Translations under genes and position numbers: made by a program
The notes under the pieces: model-generated
What the model was told of the DNA's origin: nothing
Databases searched by the model: none
What the model saw: only the letters and a program-made list of their open reading frames with translations
Source: Microbacterium sp.
GTDB taxonomy: Bacteria; Actinomycetota; Actinomycetes; Actinomycetales; Microbacteriaceae
NCBI RefSeq assembly: GCF_017305435.1
Contig: NZ_JAFKIP010000004.1
Location: forward strand, 372,001 to 436,000
DNA length: 64,000 nucleotides
Reading direction: 5' to 3'
Shown: piece after piece, positions 1 to 12,100 of the stretch
Position numbering within the stretch: the stretch's first letter is position 1
How the letters are laid out: every line of letters begins with the position of its first letter

Positions 1-137
1 AAGACCAGATCGACGGACTTATCGGAGTCCATCTTGATGACACTCGCCTCATCTCCGAGAGCTGCGACCGTTCGACGATCGCGAATGGGGACGGATCCTG
101 CCTTTGTCTTTCGACACGTTCAGACGGACTCGAGTGG
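1..137. other. left-edge non-coding stretch
   Basis: I see no recognisable gene here. The frame of the downstream GNAT gene stays open to the window edge, but the translation resembles no known domain, so I treat it as chance. A degenerate copy of the intergenic repeat also seen at the end of pyrB lies near 108-127. Confidence 0.4.
108..127. repeat. degenerate copy of the TTCGACAAGCTCAGG-type repeat
   Basis: The segment reads like the repeat inside the pyrB tail at 2251-2279, sharing the TTCGACA core followed by a TCAG block, with several mismatches. This repeat class is common between genes in related actinobacteria. The copy is too short and diverged to be certain. Confidence 0.35.
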
Positions 138-626
138 TTGACTTGTGATGTGCATCTCGAGCTGTGCCGGGTAGTCGATGTGGGTGCGCTGACGACATTC
201 TTGAGCGAAGTCGATCTCACCCTGAGTGGTTTGGACGCGCCGAGCGTGCGGCTTTGGATCGAGCGCGACGAGAGCGGCAGGATCGTCGGCAGCACGGGGT
301 ACGAGATCAGTGATGATGGGTACCATGCGTTGATCCGGAGCGTGGCAGTCGCCCCGACGCGCCGGTCGCGTGGCCGAGGCAGTGCCCTCGCGAGCTTCGC
401 GCTTGAGCGTGCGGCTGAAGAGGGTGCGATGAGAGCCTGGCTTTTCAGTCGTCGTTCTGGGCCTTTCTGGCAGAGCCTCGGTTTCGAGTCCGCTGATCGT
501 GATGAACTCGCTGCAGCGCTGGCGGACACGCATCAGGTTCGACTGTTCCAGCAGACGGGGCAACTGGGTCGGGAAGTCGCGTGGTCGCGCGCTCTCTCGA
601 CGAGGACTGAACTCATGCGGCGATGA
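138..626 (+). CDS. GNAT-family N-acetyltransferase, ArsN2-like
   Basis: A 162-residue protein with a single GNAT fold. The acetyl-CoA binding region is the segment SVAVAPTRRSRGRG near residues 70-83, a version of the Q/RxxGxG/A loop, followed by the usual helix and a late FWQSLGF motif. Its layout resembles the ArsN2-type acetyltransferases linked to arsenic genes, but no arsenic gene is present and the substrate is unknown. The start is uncertain: TTG at 138 or GTG at 150, and the GTG gives an N-terminus closer to the family. Third codon positions are visibly richer in A/T than in the pyrimidine operon downstream, which suggests transfer. It occupies the place where nusB often precedes pyrR in related genomes. 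Confidence 0.7.
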   Translation: MTCDVHLELCRVVDVGALTTFLSEVDLTLSGLDAPSVRLWIERDESGRIVGSTGYEISDDGYHALIRSVAVAPTRRSRGRGSALASFALERAAEEGAMRAWLFSRRSGPFWQSLGFESADRDELAAALADTHQVRLFQQTGQLGREVAWSRALSTRTELMRR

Positions 627-688
627 CGTGCATTCTGCTCCTGACGATCACCAAGAAACCACCGCACCGTGACCTCGACGCGATCCGG

Positions 689-694
689 TAGGCT
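689..694 (+). promoter_or_regulatory. candidate -10 element for the pyr operon
   Basis: TAGGCT, the same hexamer found before polA and other genes here. Transcription from about position 701 would give a short leader holding the PyrR-binding hairpin. No clear TTGACA-like -35 box is visible. Confidence 0.45.
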
Positions 695-713
695 GAAGCT
701 CGATACACCCGCA

Positions 714-747
714 ACCTTTAACCCCGTCCTGTGAGGCGGAGAAGGGA
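714..747 (+). promoter_or_regulatory. PyrR-binding RNA leader overlapping the pyrR ribosome binding site
   Basis: The RNA folds into a lower stem pairing 715-718 with 742-745, an internal bulge, an upper stem 724-726 with 737-739, and a terminal loop UCCUGUGAGG (727-736). This loop matches the known PyrR recognition consensus UCCnGnGAGG. No terminator follows. Instead the AAGGGAG ribosome binding site (742-748) is part of the hairpin, so PyrR bound with UMP should block translation, the mode known for mycobacterial pyr operons. Confidence 0.8.
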
Positions 748-754
748 GCAGCGC

Positions 755-1297
755 ATGGTCACGCCCGAGTCAGTTCGGACAGTGATGCACGCCGCCGACA
801 TCGCCCGTGCCCTGACTCGGATCTCCCACGAGATCCTCGAGTCCAACAAGGGGCCCGACGGCCTCGTGCTCCTCGGCATCCCGACTCGCGGCGTCACGCT
901 CGCCGAGCGCGTCGGCGCACTCCTCGCCGAGATCTCCGGCACCGCCGTCCCGGTCGGTGCGCTCGACGTCACGATGTACCGCGACGACCTGCACCGGAAC
1001 CCGACGCGCGCGCCGCATCCGACGTCGATCCCCGCCGGCGGCATCGACGGGAAGACGGTCGTGCTCGTCGACGACGTGCTGTTCTCCGGCCGATCGATCC
1101 GCGCCGCCCTCGACGCCCTCGGCGACATCGGTCGTCCGGCCGCCGTGCGCCTCGCGATCCTCGTCGACCGCGGCCACCGCGAACTGCCGATCCGGCCCGA
1201 CTTCGTGGGCAAGAACCTGCCGTCGGCGCGCAGCGAGCGCGTCAACGTGCACCTCGCCGAGACCGACGGCATCGAGGAGGTGACGATCGCATCATGA
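755..1297 (+). CDS. pyrR: Bifunctional pyr operon regulator / uracil phosphoribosyltransferase PyrR
   Basis: A 180-residue type I phosphoribosyltransferase. The PRPP-binding signature [13 protein letters not shown] lies at residues 102-114, and the hood region ([14 protein letters not shown]) is typical of PyrR. It binds pyr mRNA in the presence of UMP and represses its own operon; it also makes UMP from uracil and PRPP. I chose ATG at 755 because it follows a good ribosome binding site; an upstream in-frame GTG at 731 falls inside the PyrR-recognition loop and cannot be the start. The stop overlaps the pyrB start as ATGA, so the two genes are translationally coupled. It heads the pyrimidine operon running to at least pyrF. 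Confidence 0.95.
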   Translation: MVTPESVRTVMHAADIARALTRISHEILESNKGPDGLVLLGIPTRGVTLAERVGALLAEISGTAVPVGALDVTMYRDDLHRNPTRAPHPTSIPAGGIDGKTVVLVDDVLFSGRSIRAALDALGDIGRPAAVRLAILVDRGHRELPIRPDFVGKNLPSARSERVNVHLAETDGIEEVTIAS

Positions 1298-2295
1298 GGC
1301 ACCTGCTCGACACCAAGACGCTCACCCGTGAGGCCGCTCTGCAGCTCCTCGACGTCGCCGAGGACATGCGCGACACGCAGTCGCGCGAGGTCAAGAAGCT
1401 CCCCACGCTGCGCGGCAAGACGGTCGTGAACCTCTTCTTCGAAGACTCCACGCGCACCCGCATCTCGTTCGAGGCCGCGGCCAAGCGGCTGTCCGCCGAC
1501 GTCATCAACTTCTCGGCGAAGGGATCGTCGGTCAGCAAGGGCGAGTCCCTCAAGGACACGGCGCAGACGTTGCAGGCGATGGGGGCGGATGCCGTCGTCA
1601 TCCGGCACGGCGCCTCCGGAGCCCCGCGCACCCTCGCGACGAGCGGCTGGATCACCGCCGGTGTCGTCAACGCCGGCGACGGCACGCACGAGCACCCGAC
1701 ACAGGCCCTCCTCGACGCGTTCACGATCCGCAAGCGCACCTTCGGCGACGACAGCCGGGGGCGCGACCTCAGCGGCATCCGCGTCACGATCGTCGGCGAC
1801 ATCCTGCACTCGCGTGTCGCGCGTTCCAACGTGTGGCTGCTCGCGACGCTCGGCGCGCACGTGAGGATCGTCGCTCCGCCCACGCTCGTGCCGCAGGACG
1901 TCTCGGCGTGGCCCGTCGAAGTCTCCTACGACCTCGACGAGGCCATCGCTGCGGGCCCCGATGCGATCATGATGCTGCGCATCCAGCTGGAGCGGATGAG
2001 CGCCGCGTTCTTCCCGACGGAGCGCGAGTACGCGCGCCGCTGGGGACTCGATCGGGCGCGCCTTCGTGCCCTGCCGGAAGGTAGCATCGTGATGCACCCC
2101 GGACCCATGAACCGAGGGCTGGAGATCTCCGCCGACGCCGCCGATTCGCCGCGTTCGACCGTGCTGGAGCAGGTCGCGAACGGCGTCTCGGTGCGCATGG
2201 CGGCCCTCTACCTGCTGCTCGCCGGTGAACGGGAAGAGCAGCGCGACACGACCCTTCGACAAGCTCAGGGACCGAAAGACGAGGACGCCCGATGA
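1294..2295 (+). CDS. pyrB: Aspartate carbamoyltransferase catalytic subunit
   Basis: A 333-residue enzyme that joins carbamoyl phosphate to aspartate, the committed step of pyrimidine synthesis. The carbamoyl-phosphate motif STRTR is at residues 52-56, HPTQ at 134-137, and the late HPGPMNRG motif is present. The family is usually about 310-320 residues; the extra C-terminal residues come from an intergenic-type repeat (nucleotides 2251-2279) translated in frame as RQAQGP plus flanks (about residues 319-333). No regulatory pyrI subunit gene is nearby, as expected in actinobacteria. The stop overlaps the pyrC start (ATGA). Confidence 0.96.
   Translation: MRHLLDTKTLTREAALQLLDVAEDMRDTQSREVKKLPTLRGKTVVNLFFEDSTRTRISFEAAAKRLSADVINFSAKGSSVSKGESLKDTAQTLQAMGADAVVIRHGASGAPRTLATSGWITAGVVNAGDGTHEHPTQALLDAFTIRKRTFGDDSRGRDLSGIRVTIVGDILHSRVARSNVWLLATLGAHVRIVAPPTLVPQDVSAWPVEVSYDLDEAIAAGPDAIMMLRIQLERMSAAFFPTEREYARRWGLDRARLRALPEGSIVMHPGPMNRGLEISADAADSPRSTVLEQVANGVSVRMAALYLLLAGEREEQRDTTLRQAQGPKDEDAR
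2251..2279. repeat. RQAQGP-type repeat fused to the end of pyrB
   Basis: The segment has the TTCGACAAGCTCAGGGACC core of a repeat that is widespread between genes in high-GC actinobacteria. Here it lies inside the last codons of pyrB, read as [10 protein letters not shown], and the next gene starts 12 bases later. Confidence 0.65.
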
Positions 2296-3599
2296 CGTAT
2301 CTGATCAAGGGAGCCCGCCTCAGCGGCGGGGATGCCACCGACCTGATCGTCTCGGACGGCGTGATCACCGAGGTCGGCCCGGGCCTCTCGCTGGCGGGCG
2401 CGACCATGATCGACGCCGAGGGCCTCGTCGCCCTGCCGGGCCTGGTCGACCTGCACACGCATCTGCGCGAGCCGGGCTACGAGGCATCCGAGACGATCCT
2501 CACCGGATCGCGCGCGGCCGCCGCGGGCGGCTACACGACGGTGTTCGCCATGCCGAACACCTCACCCGTCGCCGACACGGCGGGCGTCGTCGAGCAGGAG
2601 CTCGCCCTCGGCGAGGCCGCCGGTTACGTGCACGTCCAGCCGATCGGTGCCGTGACGGTCGGGCAGAAGGGCGAGCGACTCGCCGAGATCGGCGCGATGG
2701 CGTCGTCCCGCGCGCGGGTGCGCGTCTTCAGTGACGACGGTTTCTGCGTCTTCGACCCGCTCATCATGCGCCGCGCACTGGAGTACGTGAAGGCGTTCGA
2801 CGGCGTCGTCGCTCAGCACGCCCAGGATCCGCGCCTCACCGAGGGTGCCCAGATGAACGAGGGCACCGTCTCGGCGGAGCTGGGACTCGCCGGCTGGCCC
2901 GCCGTTGCGGAAGAGGCCATCATCGCGCGCGATGTGCTGCTCGCCGAGCACGTGGGTTCGCGCCTGCACGTCTGCCACCTCTCCACGGCCGGGTCGGTCG
3001 ACATCATCCGGTGGGCGAAGAAGCGCGGCGTGAACGTCACCGCCGAGGTGACCCCCCACCACCTGCTGCTGACCGAAGAGCTCGTGCGCGGCTACGACGC
3101 ACGCTTCAAGGTCAACCCGCCGCTCCGCCGTGACGAGGACGTGCGGGCCGTGCGCGAGGGTCTCGCCGACGGCACGATCGACATCGTCGCGACCGATCAC
3201 GCCCCGCATCCCGACGAGAGCAAGTCATGCGAGTGGCAGGCGGCCGCCAATGGCATGGTCGGGCTGGAATCGGCGCTGCGGGTCGTGCACGAGGCGGTGG
3301 TCGCGACCGGGCTCCTGGACTGGGCAGATGTCGCCCGCGTGATGTCGGCGACGCCGGCACGCATCGGACGTCTGACGGATGCCGGGACGCCCCTCACCGT
3401 CGGCGCACCGGCCTCGCTCACGCTCTACGACCCGTCCCCGGTCCGCCCCTTCACCAGTGATGATCTGCGGGGGAGCAGCGTCAACTCGCCGTACCTCGGC
3501 CGGGAGCTGCCCGGCGAGGTTCGCTGGACCCTGTTCCGCGGCGCCCCCACCGTCGCCGACGGCGTCGTCGCCGAGAGCATGACGGAGGTGCGCGCATGA
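2292..3599 (+). CDS. pyrC: Dihydroorotase
   Basis: A 435-residue type I dihydroorotase of the amidohydrolase superfamily. It cyclises N-carbamoyl-aspartate to dihydroorotate. The metal-binding [10 protein letters not shown] motif is at about residues 53-62, a conserved FSDDG segment follows, and the late TDHAPH motif is at about 302-307. The length is typical of the Gram-positive form that works alongside PyrB. Start and stop both overlap the neighbouring genes by 4 bp, so it sits in the middle of a tightly coupled operon. pyrD and pyrE, needed for the next steps, are not in this window. Confidence 0.95.
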   Translation: MTYLIKGARLSGGDATDLIVSDGVITEVGPGLSLAGATMIDAEGLVALPGLVDLHTHLREPGYEASETILTGSRAAAAGGYTTVFAMPNTSPVADTAGVVEQELALGEAAGYVHVQPIGAVTVGQKGERLAEIGAMASSRARVRVFSDDGFCVFDPLIMRRALEYVKAFDGVVAQHAQDPRLTEGAQMNEGTVSAELGLAGWPAVAEEAIIARDVLLAEHVGSRLHVCHLSTAGSVDIIRWAKKRGVNVTAEVTPHHLLLTEELVRGYDARFKVNPPLRRDEDVRAVREGLADGTIDIVATDHAPHPDESKSCEWQAAANGMVGLESALRVVHEAVVATGLLDWADVARVMSATPARIGRLTDAGTPLTVGAPASLTLYDPSPVRPFTSDDLRGSSVNSPYLGRELPGEVRWTLFRGAPTVADGVVAESMTEVRA

Positions 3600-4165
3600 G
3601 CCGCGAGGGCGCCCTGCTCGTCATCCTCGCCGTCGTCGTCGTGCTGATCGGGCTCGGGGTCGTCGCATGGCGCCGACGCGCCCGCCGCGACTCGGGCTTT
3701 GTCGCCCCTGTCGGCGAGATCCCCTCCGGCGCCGAGGCGACGTCGACCGCTTCCGGGTTCTACGTCGCCACGACGCGCCATGACGAGCCGCTCGAACGCC
3801 TCGCGATCGCGGGACTCGCCTTCCGATCGCGCGTGGTCGTGACGGTCACCGACCGCGGCGTCGGCCTCGCCCTCGCGGGCTCCGCGCCGCTCTTCCTCCC
3901 GGTCGCGCAGATCGCCGCGGTCGACCTCGCGCGCGTCGCGATCGACCGCGTCGTCGAGCCCGGCGGGCTCGTTCGTCTGACGTGGAGCGCCGCGCGCACC
4001 GGCGGTGGGAGCGAGCTCGTCGACACCTTCCTCCGACCGCAGGATGCCTCAGCACGCGCGCTCGCGGACGCGATCGCCGCGACGCTGCCCGCGCCGTCCG
4101 CACCCGCTGAGGCATCCGCCTCGAAGACTTCACCGACCGACACCCCGACGGGAACCGACGCATGA
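3596..4165 (+). CDS. PH-like domain membrane protein between pyrC and carA
   Basis: A 189-residue protein with one N-terminal membrane segment (about residues 6-24) followed by a basic RRRARR stretch, giving an anchor with the rest probably cytoplasmic. The body has the beta-rich pattern of a PH-like domain, and the C-terminus is low-complexity (Ala/Pro/Thr). An equivalent small membrane gene sits between pyrC and carA in mycobacteria and other actinobacteria, so its place in the operon is conserved. Its function is unknown to me; a role in anchoring or regulating pyrimidine enzymes would be speculation. It overlaps both neighbours by 4 bp (ATGA). Confidence 0.8.
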   Translation: MSREGALLVILAVVVVLIGLGVVAWRRRARRDSGFVAPVGEIPSGAEATSTASGFYVATTRHDEPLERLAIAGLAFRSRVVVTVTDRGVGLALAGSAPLFLPVAQIAAVDLARVAIDRVVEPGGLVRLTWSAARTGGGSELVDTFLRPQDASARALADAIAATLPAPSAPAEASASKTSPTDTPTGTDA

Positions 4166-5387
4166 CGCGCACCACCTCCTTCACCGCCGATCCGGCCGTC
4201 CTCGTGCTCGAGGACGGGTCGCGCCACCCCGGCCGCGCCTACGGCGCGCGCGGGGTGACCCTGGGCGAGGTCGTCTTCTCGACCGGCATGACCGGGTACC
4301 AGGAGACTCTCACCGACCCCTCCTACGCCGGCCAGATCGTGCTGCAGACCGCGCCGCACATCGGTAACACCGGCATGAACGGCGAAGACCCCGAGTCCCG
4401 CCGCATCTGGGTCGCCGGCTACATCGTGCGCGACCCCTCGCGCGTCGTCTCCAACTGGCGCGCCGAGGAGTCTCTGGACGACGCGCTCGTCCGCGACGGC
4501 ATCGTCGGCATCTCGGGCGTCGACACCCGCGCCATCACGCGGGTGCTGCGCTCGGCGGGGTCGATGCGGGGCGGCGTGTTCTCCGGCGAGGCCGCGGCGC
4601 TGGATGCCGAGGAGCAGCTGCGTCTCGTCCGTGAGGCCCCCGAGATGTCGGGCCAGAATCTCTCCGCCGAGGTCTCCGTCTCCGTCGCCGAGCTGACCCC
4701 CGCCATGGGGGAGCGGATCGGCAACCTCGCCGTGCTCGATCTCGGCGTCAAGCAGGCCACGATCGACAATCTCGCCGCGCGCGGCTTCGACGTGCACGTG
4801 CTGCCGCAGTCCGTGACGATCGACGAGATCCGCGCGATCGAGCCGGTCGCGGTCTTCTACTCGAACGGTCCCGGCGACCCCGCGGCATCCGGCGATCACG
4901 TCGCCCTCCTGCGCGCCGTGCTCGACGAGAAGCTGCCGTTCTTCGGGATCTGCTTCGGCAACCAGCTGCTCGGTCGCGCGCTCGGCTTCGGCACCTACAA
5001 GCTCCCCTTCGGCCACCGGGGCATCAACCAGCCGGTGCTCGACAAGCAGACCGGGCGCGTCGAGATCACGGCGCACAACCACGGCTTCGCGGTCGACGCT
5101 CCGCTCGAGGGTGAGGTCGAGTCGCCGAACGGGTACGGCCGCGTCGAAGTGAGTCACGTCGGGCTCAACGACAACGTCGTGGAAGGCCTGCGCGCGCTCG
5201 ACATCCCCGCCTTCAGCGTGCAGTACCACCCCGAGGCCGCCGCCGGCCCCCACGACGCCAACTACCTCTTCGATCGGTTCCGCGACCTCGTCGTCGCTGA
5301 TCTCGATACACGCGCTACGCGCGCACTCGATCACCGAGAAGATACACGCGCTACGCGCGCACTCGATCACCGAAAGGGTGACAAGTA

Positions 5388-5388
<1 letters not shown>
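4162..5388 (+). CDS. carA: Carbamoyl-phosphate synthase small (glutaminase) subunit
   Basis: A 408-residue class I glutamine amidotransferase subunit that releases ammonia from glutamine for CarB. The nucleophile is the Cys of GICFGNQ at residue 264, and the catalytic His/Glu pair is in YHPEAA at about 356 and 358. The N-terminal domain has the usual SNGPGDP motif near the hinge. Homologues are mostly 375-395 residues; here the last 30 or so are a tandem 12-residue repeat ([12 protein letters not shown], then [12 protein letters not shown]) arising from an intergenic repeat read in frame. The stop and the carB start overlap as TAATG. Confidence 0.95.
5305..5376. repeat. 36-bp tandem repeat, two copies, inside the carA 3' end
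   Basis: Two identical 33-bp units (5305-5337 and 5341-5373) are separated by 3 bp, a 36-bp period equal to 12 codons. Each unit holds the inverted core CGCGCTACGCGCG. Because the period is a multiple of three, the repeat stays in frame. Confidence 0.85.
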
Positions 5389-8686
<3,298 letters not shown>

Positions 8687-8690
<4 letters not shown>

Positions 8691-9523
8691 GCTTCGGCGC
8701 CCGCCTGCGGGTCGCGATCGACGCCTACGGCCCGCTGTGCGTCGGCATCGACCCGCACGAGGTGCTGCTCCGGGCGTGGGGGCTGGATGCCTCGGCATCG
8801 GGCGCGCGCGAGTTCGGCCTCCGCACGGTCGAGGCCGCGACGGGGCGGGTCGGGGTCGTGAAGCCGCAGGTCGCGTTCTACGAGCGCTACGGCGCGGCGG
8901 GGTTCGCCGCGCTCGAGGACGTGATGGCGGCCGCTCGTGCTGCGGACCTTCTCGTCATCGCCGATGCGAAGCGCGGGGACATCGGCACGACGATGGACGG
9001 CTACGCGGCCGCGTGGCTCGTGCCGGGCGCGCCGCTCGAGTGCGATGCCGTGACGCTGAGCCCCTACCTCGGCGCCGACGCGCTGCACGGCGCCCTCACG
9101 ACGGCGCTCGACCACGACAAGGGAGCGTTCGTCCTCGCTGCGACGAGCAATCCCGAGGCCGCCGCGATCCAGCGGGCCCGCGTCGACGAGGAGGAGAGCG
9201 TCGCCGAGCGCATCGCGCACGATGTCGCGGCGCGCAACATCGGCGCGCCCGGATCCCTCGGCTCGGTCGGGCTCGTCGTGGGCGCGACCGTCGACCGGCG
9301 CGCTTTCGGACTCACGGACATCGTGCTCGCCGGCACCCCGATCCTCGCGCCCGGATTCGGCGCGCAGGGGGCGGAGCCCGCAGATCTCGCGCGCCTGTTC
9401 GGCTACGTCGCCTCCCAGGTCGTCGCGAGCGAGAGTCGCAGCGTCCTGTCGGCCGGCGCCGCCGGCCCCGGAGCCCTCGCGACGCGCATCGAGGAGCGTG
9501 CGGCGCTGTACCGTAGACGGTGA
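8687..9523 (+). CDS. pyrF: Orotidine 5'-phosphate decarboxylase (type 2)
   Basis: A 278-residue TIM-barrel enzyme that converts OMP to UMP. The active-site motif [10 protein letters not shown] at about residues 92-101 contains the catalytic Lys/Asp set. The length and this motif fit the longer type 2 PyrF of actinobacteria rather than the roughly 230-residue type 1. The GTG start overlaps the carB stop by 4 bp, and its own stop touches the next gene. It is the last pyrimidine-specific gene of the operon. Confidence 0.95.
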
Positions 9524-10419
9524 TGATCCAGACGCGCCGCCCACCCGAGGTCGACCGCGCCGCGGCATCCCGACGTGCCGTTGCGGCGCGCCGGGAGAGA
9601 GCGGCCCTGAAGAAGGACGTCGCCATGCGCGTCCTCTCTCCGCAGGAGCTGCTGCGCCGCGCCGGCGAGCATCCCGACACGCCCGCCGGCGCGATGCGCG
9701 TGACCGAATACCTCACCGCGCTGCCGGCGATCGGCGAGGGCAAGCGGGATCGGATCCTCGCGGAGCTCGGCATCGCCCCCGTGAAGCGCCTCGGCGGGCT
9801 GGGCCCCCGGCAGCGCGTCGCGCTCTCGCGCTGGCTCGACGAGCGCTTCCCCGAGCCGTCGCCGCGGGCGGGTCGCAGCCGCCTCGTCGTCCTCGCCGGT
9901 CCGACAGCGGTCGGCAAGGGGACGGTCGCCGCGCACGTCAAGGAGCACCACCCGGAGATCCTCCTCTCGGTCTCCGCCACGACCCGCGTGCCCCGCCCCG
10001 GCGAGGTGAACGGCGAGCACTACTTCTTCGTCGACGACGCGGAGTTCGACCGGCTCATCGCCTCGGGCGAGCTCCTCGAGTGGGCCACGGTGCACAACGC
10101 CCACCGCTATGGCACGCCGAAGGCGCCCATCGAGAAGGCCCTCGCCGAGGGACGTACGGTCCTCCTCGAGATCGATCTGCAGGGGGCCCGACAGGTACGG
10201 GCGGCCGCGCCCGACGCGGCGCTCGTCTTCCTCCTCCCGCCCAGCTGGGACGAGCTCGTGCACCGCCTCGTCGGGCGGGGCACGGAGGGTGAGGAGGAGC
10301 GGGCGCGGCGTCTGCGCACGGCCAAGACGGAGCTCGCCTCGCAGGGGGAGTTCGACTATCTCGTCGTCAACGACGACGTCGCCCGCGCGGCTGCCGAGGT
10401 CGCCGCGCTCGCGCGCTGA
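9523..10419 (+). CDS. gmk: Fusion of actinobacterial IHF (mIHF) with guanylate kinase
   Basis: A 298-residue protein with two parts. Residues 10 to about 107 resemble mIHF, the actinobacterial nucleoid protein: a basic helix rich in Arg, then [17 protein letters not shown] (the helix-two-turns-helix region) and a [10 protein letters not shown] end. Residues about 118-298 are guanylate kinase, with P-loop [10 protein letters not shown] at 126-135 and the GMP-binding [15 protein letters not shown] segment. In mycobacteria mihF and gmk are separate neighbours; here they are one uninterrupted frame. The start could also be GTG at 9520, which overlaps the pyrF stop. Kinase activity is near certain; DNA binding by the front part is inferred. 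Confidence 0.92.
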   Translation: MIQTRRPPEVDRAAASRRAVAARRERAALKKDVAMRVLSPQELLRRAGEHPDTPAGAMRVTEYLTALPAIGEGKRDRILAELGIAPVKRLGGLGPRQRVALSRWLDERFPEPSPRAGRSRLVVLAGPTAVGKGTVAAHVKEHHPEILLSVSATTRVPRPGEVNGEHYFFVDDAEFDRLIASGELLEWATVHNAHRYGTPKAPIEKALAEGRTVLLEIDLQGARQVRAAAPDAALVFLLPPSWDELVHRLVGRGTEGEEERARRLRTAKTELASQGEFDYLVVNDDVARAAAEVAALAR

Positions 10420-10425
10420 TAGAAT
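10420..10425 (+). promoter_or_regulatory. candidate -10 element for rpoZ
   Basis: TAGAAT, preceded by TGA as an extended -10. It lies directly after the gmk stop. A start near 10432 would leave a leader of about 70 nt before the rpoZ ribosome binding site. Confidence 0.45.
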
Positions 10426-10429
10426 GGCC

Positions 10430-10445
10430 GGATGCCGCGGCATCC
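10430..10445. repeat. perfect palindrome GGATGCCGCGGCATCC
   Basis: A 16-bp perfect palindrome made of two facing copies of the heptamer GGATGCC, the most conspicuous over-represented word in this window. It lies at the likely transcription start of rpoZ and could form a hairpin in the leader. Confidence 0.6.
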
Positions 10446-10503
10446 TGCGGCCCGCGAGTTTCCACCACACGCTTTCACCGCCATCCGATCCTGGAGGTTC
10501 ATC

Positions 10504-10758
10504 ATGGCCGGACGTGACAAGGGCATCATCGACCCGCCCATCGACGCTCTCCTCGAGAAGGTCGACTCGAAGTATCAGCTCGTCATCTACGCGTCCAAGC
10601 GCGCGCGTCAGATCAACGACTACTACTCCGACCTGCACGAGGGCAACCTCTTCGACAACGTCGGGCCGCTCGTCGACTCGTCGGTCGAGGACAAGCCCCT
10701 GACGATCGCGCTGCACGAGATCCACGAGGACAAGCTCCGCCTGCGTCAGGCCGAGTGA
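10504..10758 (+). CDS. rpoZ: DNA-directed RNA polymerase omega subunit
   Basis: An 84-residue omega subunit that helps assemble and stabilise RNA polymerase. The conserved segment is [18 protein letters not shown] (about residues 26-43), followed by the [13 protein letters not shown] and [10 protein letters not shown] regions. ATG at 10504 is preceded by GGAGG at 10493-10497. An in-frame ATG at 10432 would add 24 residues that do not look like omega and overlap a palindrome, so I rejected it. The usual downstream neighbour, coaBC, is missing. Confidence 0.95.
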   Translation: MAGRDKGIIDPPIDALLEKVDSKYQLVIYASKRARQINDYYSDLHEGNLFDNVGPLVDSSVEDKPLTIALHEIHEDKLRLRQAE

Positions 10759-10892
10759 TCCGGATGCCGTGGAGCCGTTGACGCTCCATGACCTCTTCCA
10801 TGCCCGCGTTTCCCGAGAAGTCGTGCGTCCACGCCGATGTCGGGGACCGCGGGCATGATGGTGTCCGTGCCCGCTGAACCCTGGAGATCCCG
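10759..10892 (+). other. rpoZ-metK intergenic gap without coaBC
   Basis: A 134-bp gap where mycobacteria carry coaBC (dfp). It contains a short hairpin (TGGAGC/GCTCCA arms near 10769-10788) and a TTGACG at 10778-10783 that could serve as a -35 box. No coding remnant of CoaBC is apparent. Confidence 0.5.
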
Positions 10893-12083
10893 ATGAGTCT
10901 GCGCCTGTTCACCTCCGAGTCCGTCACGGAGGGGCACCCCGACAAGATCTGCGACCAGATCTCCGATTCCGTCCTGGACGCCCTCCTCGCGGAGGACGCG
11001 GGTAGCCGCGTCGCGGTGGAGACCCTCGTCACGACGGGCCTCGTGCACGTCGCGGGAGAGGTGCGCACCGACGGGTACGTCGACATTTCCGGGATCGTGC
11101 GCCGTGTCGTCAACCGCATCGGGTACACCTCGAGCGAGACCGGCTTCGACGGCGATTCGTGCGGTGTGACGGTGTCGATCGGCGAGCAGTCGAGCGACAT
11201 CGCCGCCGGTGTCGACACCGCGATCGAGCATCGCGAAGGCGGGTCGGAGGACCCCGTCGACGCGCTCGGCGCCGGCGACCAGGGCATCATGTTCGGATAC
11301 GCCACGACCGAGACGCCGCAGCTCATGCCGATGGCGATCTGGACGGCGCATCGGCTCGCCGAGCGCCTCACCGACGCGCGCCGGTCGGGCGCACTCGGGT
11401 TCCTCCGGCCGGACGGCAAGACGCAGGTCACGCTCGGTTACGACGGCGCCGTGCCGCGGACCGTCGACACGGTCGTGCTGTCGACGCAGCACAACCCCGA
11501 CATCTCGCTCCCGGCGCTCCGGGCAGCGGTGCAGGCCGAGGTCATCGACCCCGTGCTCGCGACGACGGGGCTCGACCTCTCCAACGTGCGCTACGTCATC
11601 AACCCCGCAGGCCCGTTCGTCACGGGGGGTCCGAAGGGCGACGCCGGCCTCACCGGCCGCAAGATCATCATCGACACGTACGGGGGAGCGGCGCGTCACG
11701 GCGGCGGTGCGTTCAGCGGCAAGGACCCGTCCAAGGTCGATCGTTCCGCCGCCTACGCGATGCGCTGGGTCGCGAAGAACGCCGTCGCCGCCGGCCTCGC
11801 GGAGCGGCTCGAGGTGCAGGTCGCGTACGCGATCGGCCGCGCCGAGCCCGTCGGGCTGTACGTCGAGACCTTCGGGACGGGTGCCGTCGACGACGAGGCG
11901 ATCACGAAGGCGATCCGCGACGTGTTCGATCTGCGCCCCAAAGCGATCATCGACGACCTCGACCTGCTGCGGCCGATCTACGCACAGACCGCTGCGTACG
12001 GCCACTTCGGCCGCGAACTCCCCGACTTCACGTGGGAGCAGACGACGCGCGTCGACGAGCTGCGCGCAGCCGCCGGGCTCTGA
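10893..12083 (+). CDS. metK: S-adenosylmethionine synthetase
   Basis: A 396-residue enzyme that makes SAM from methionine and ATP. The first signature, [13 protein letters not shown], lies at about residues 12-24; the central GAGDQG motif and the phosphate-binding [18 protein letters not shown] segment are both intact. The length is normal for the family. ATG at 10893 gives the standard [17 protein letters not shown] start. It precedes priA by only 17 bases, so the two are probably cotranscribed. No SAM-binding riboswitch is visible upstream. Confidence 0.97.
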   Translation: MSLRLFTSESVTEGHPDKICDQISDSVLDALLAEDAGSRVAVETLVTTGLVHVAGEVRTDGYVDISGIVRRVVNRIGYTSSETGFDGDSCGVTVSIGEQSSDIAAGVDTAIEHREGGSEDPVDALGAGDQGIMFGYATTETPQLMPMAIWTAHRLAERLTDARRSGALGFLRPDGKTQVTLGYDGAVPRTVDTVVLSTQHNPDISLPALRAAVQAEVIDPVLATTGLDLSNVRYVINPAGPFVTGGPKGDAGLTGRKIIIDTYGGAARHGGGAFSGKDPSKVDRSAAYAMRWVAKNAVAAGLAERLEVQVAYAIGRAEPVGLYVETFGTGAVDDEAITKAIRDVFDLRPKAIIDDLDLLRPIYAQTAAYGHFGRELPDFTWEQTTRVDELRAAAGL

Positions 12084-12100
12084 CCGCTCCGGCGCGCGCC

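Noticed and set aside
1-137. Open frame continuing upstream of the GNAT gene to the window edge
   Set aside because: Its translation resembles no domain and passes through a repeat remnant; chance opening is more likely than a longer protein.
731-754. GTG at 731 as the pyrR start
   Set aside because: It lies inside the PyrR-recognition loop; ATG 755 has a proper ribosome binding site.
5305-5376. CRISPR-like array
   Set aside because: There are only two units with a 3-bp separation and no spacers; it is a tandem repeat inside carA.
10432-10503. Longer rpoZ from ATG 10432
   Set aside because: The added residues do not resemble omega subunits, and GGAGG sits correctly before ATG 10504.
11159-12100. 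Extended reading frame upstream of priA
   Set aside because: It is out-of-frame shadow of metK; the PriA homology begins at ATG 12101.
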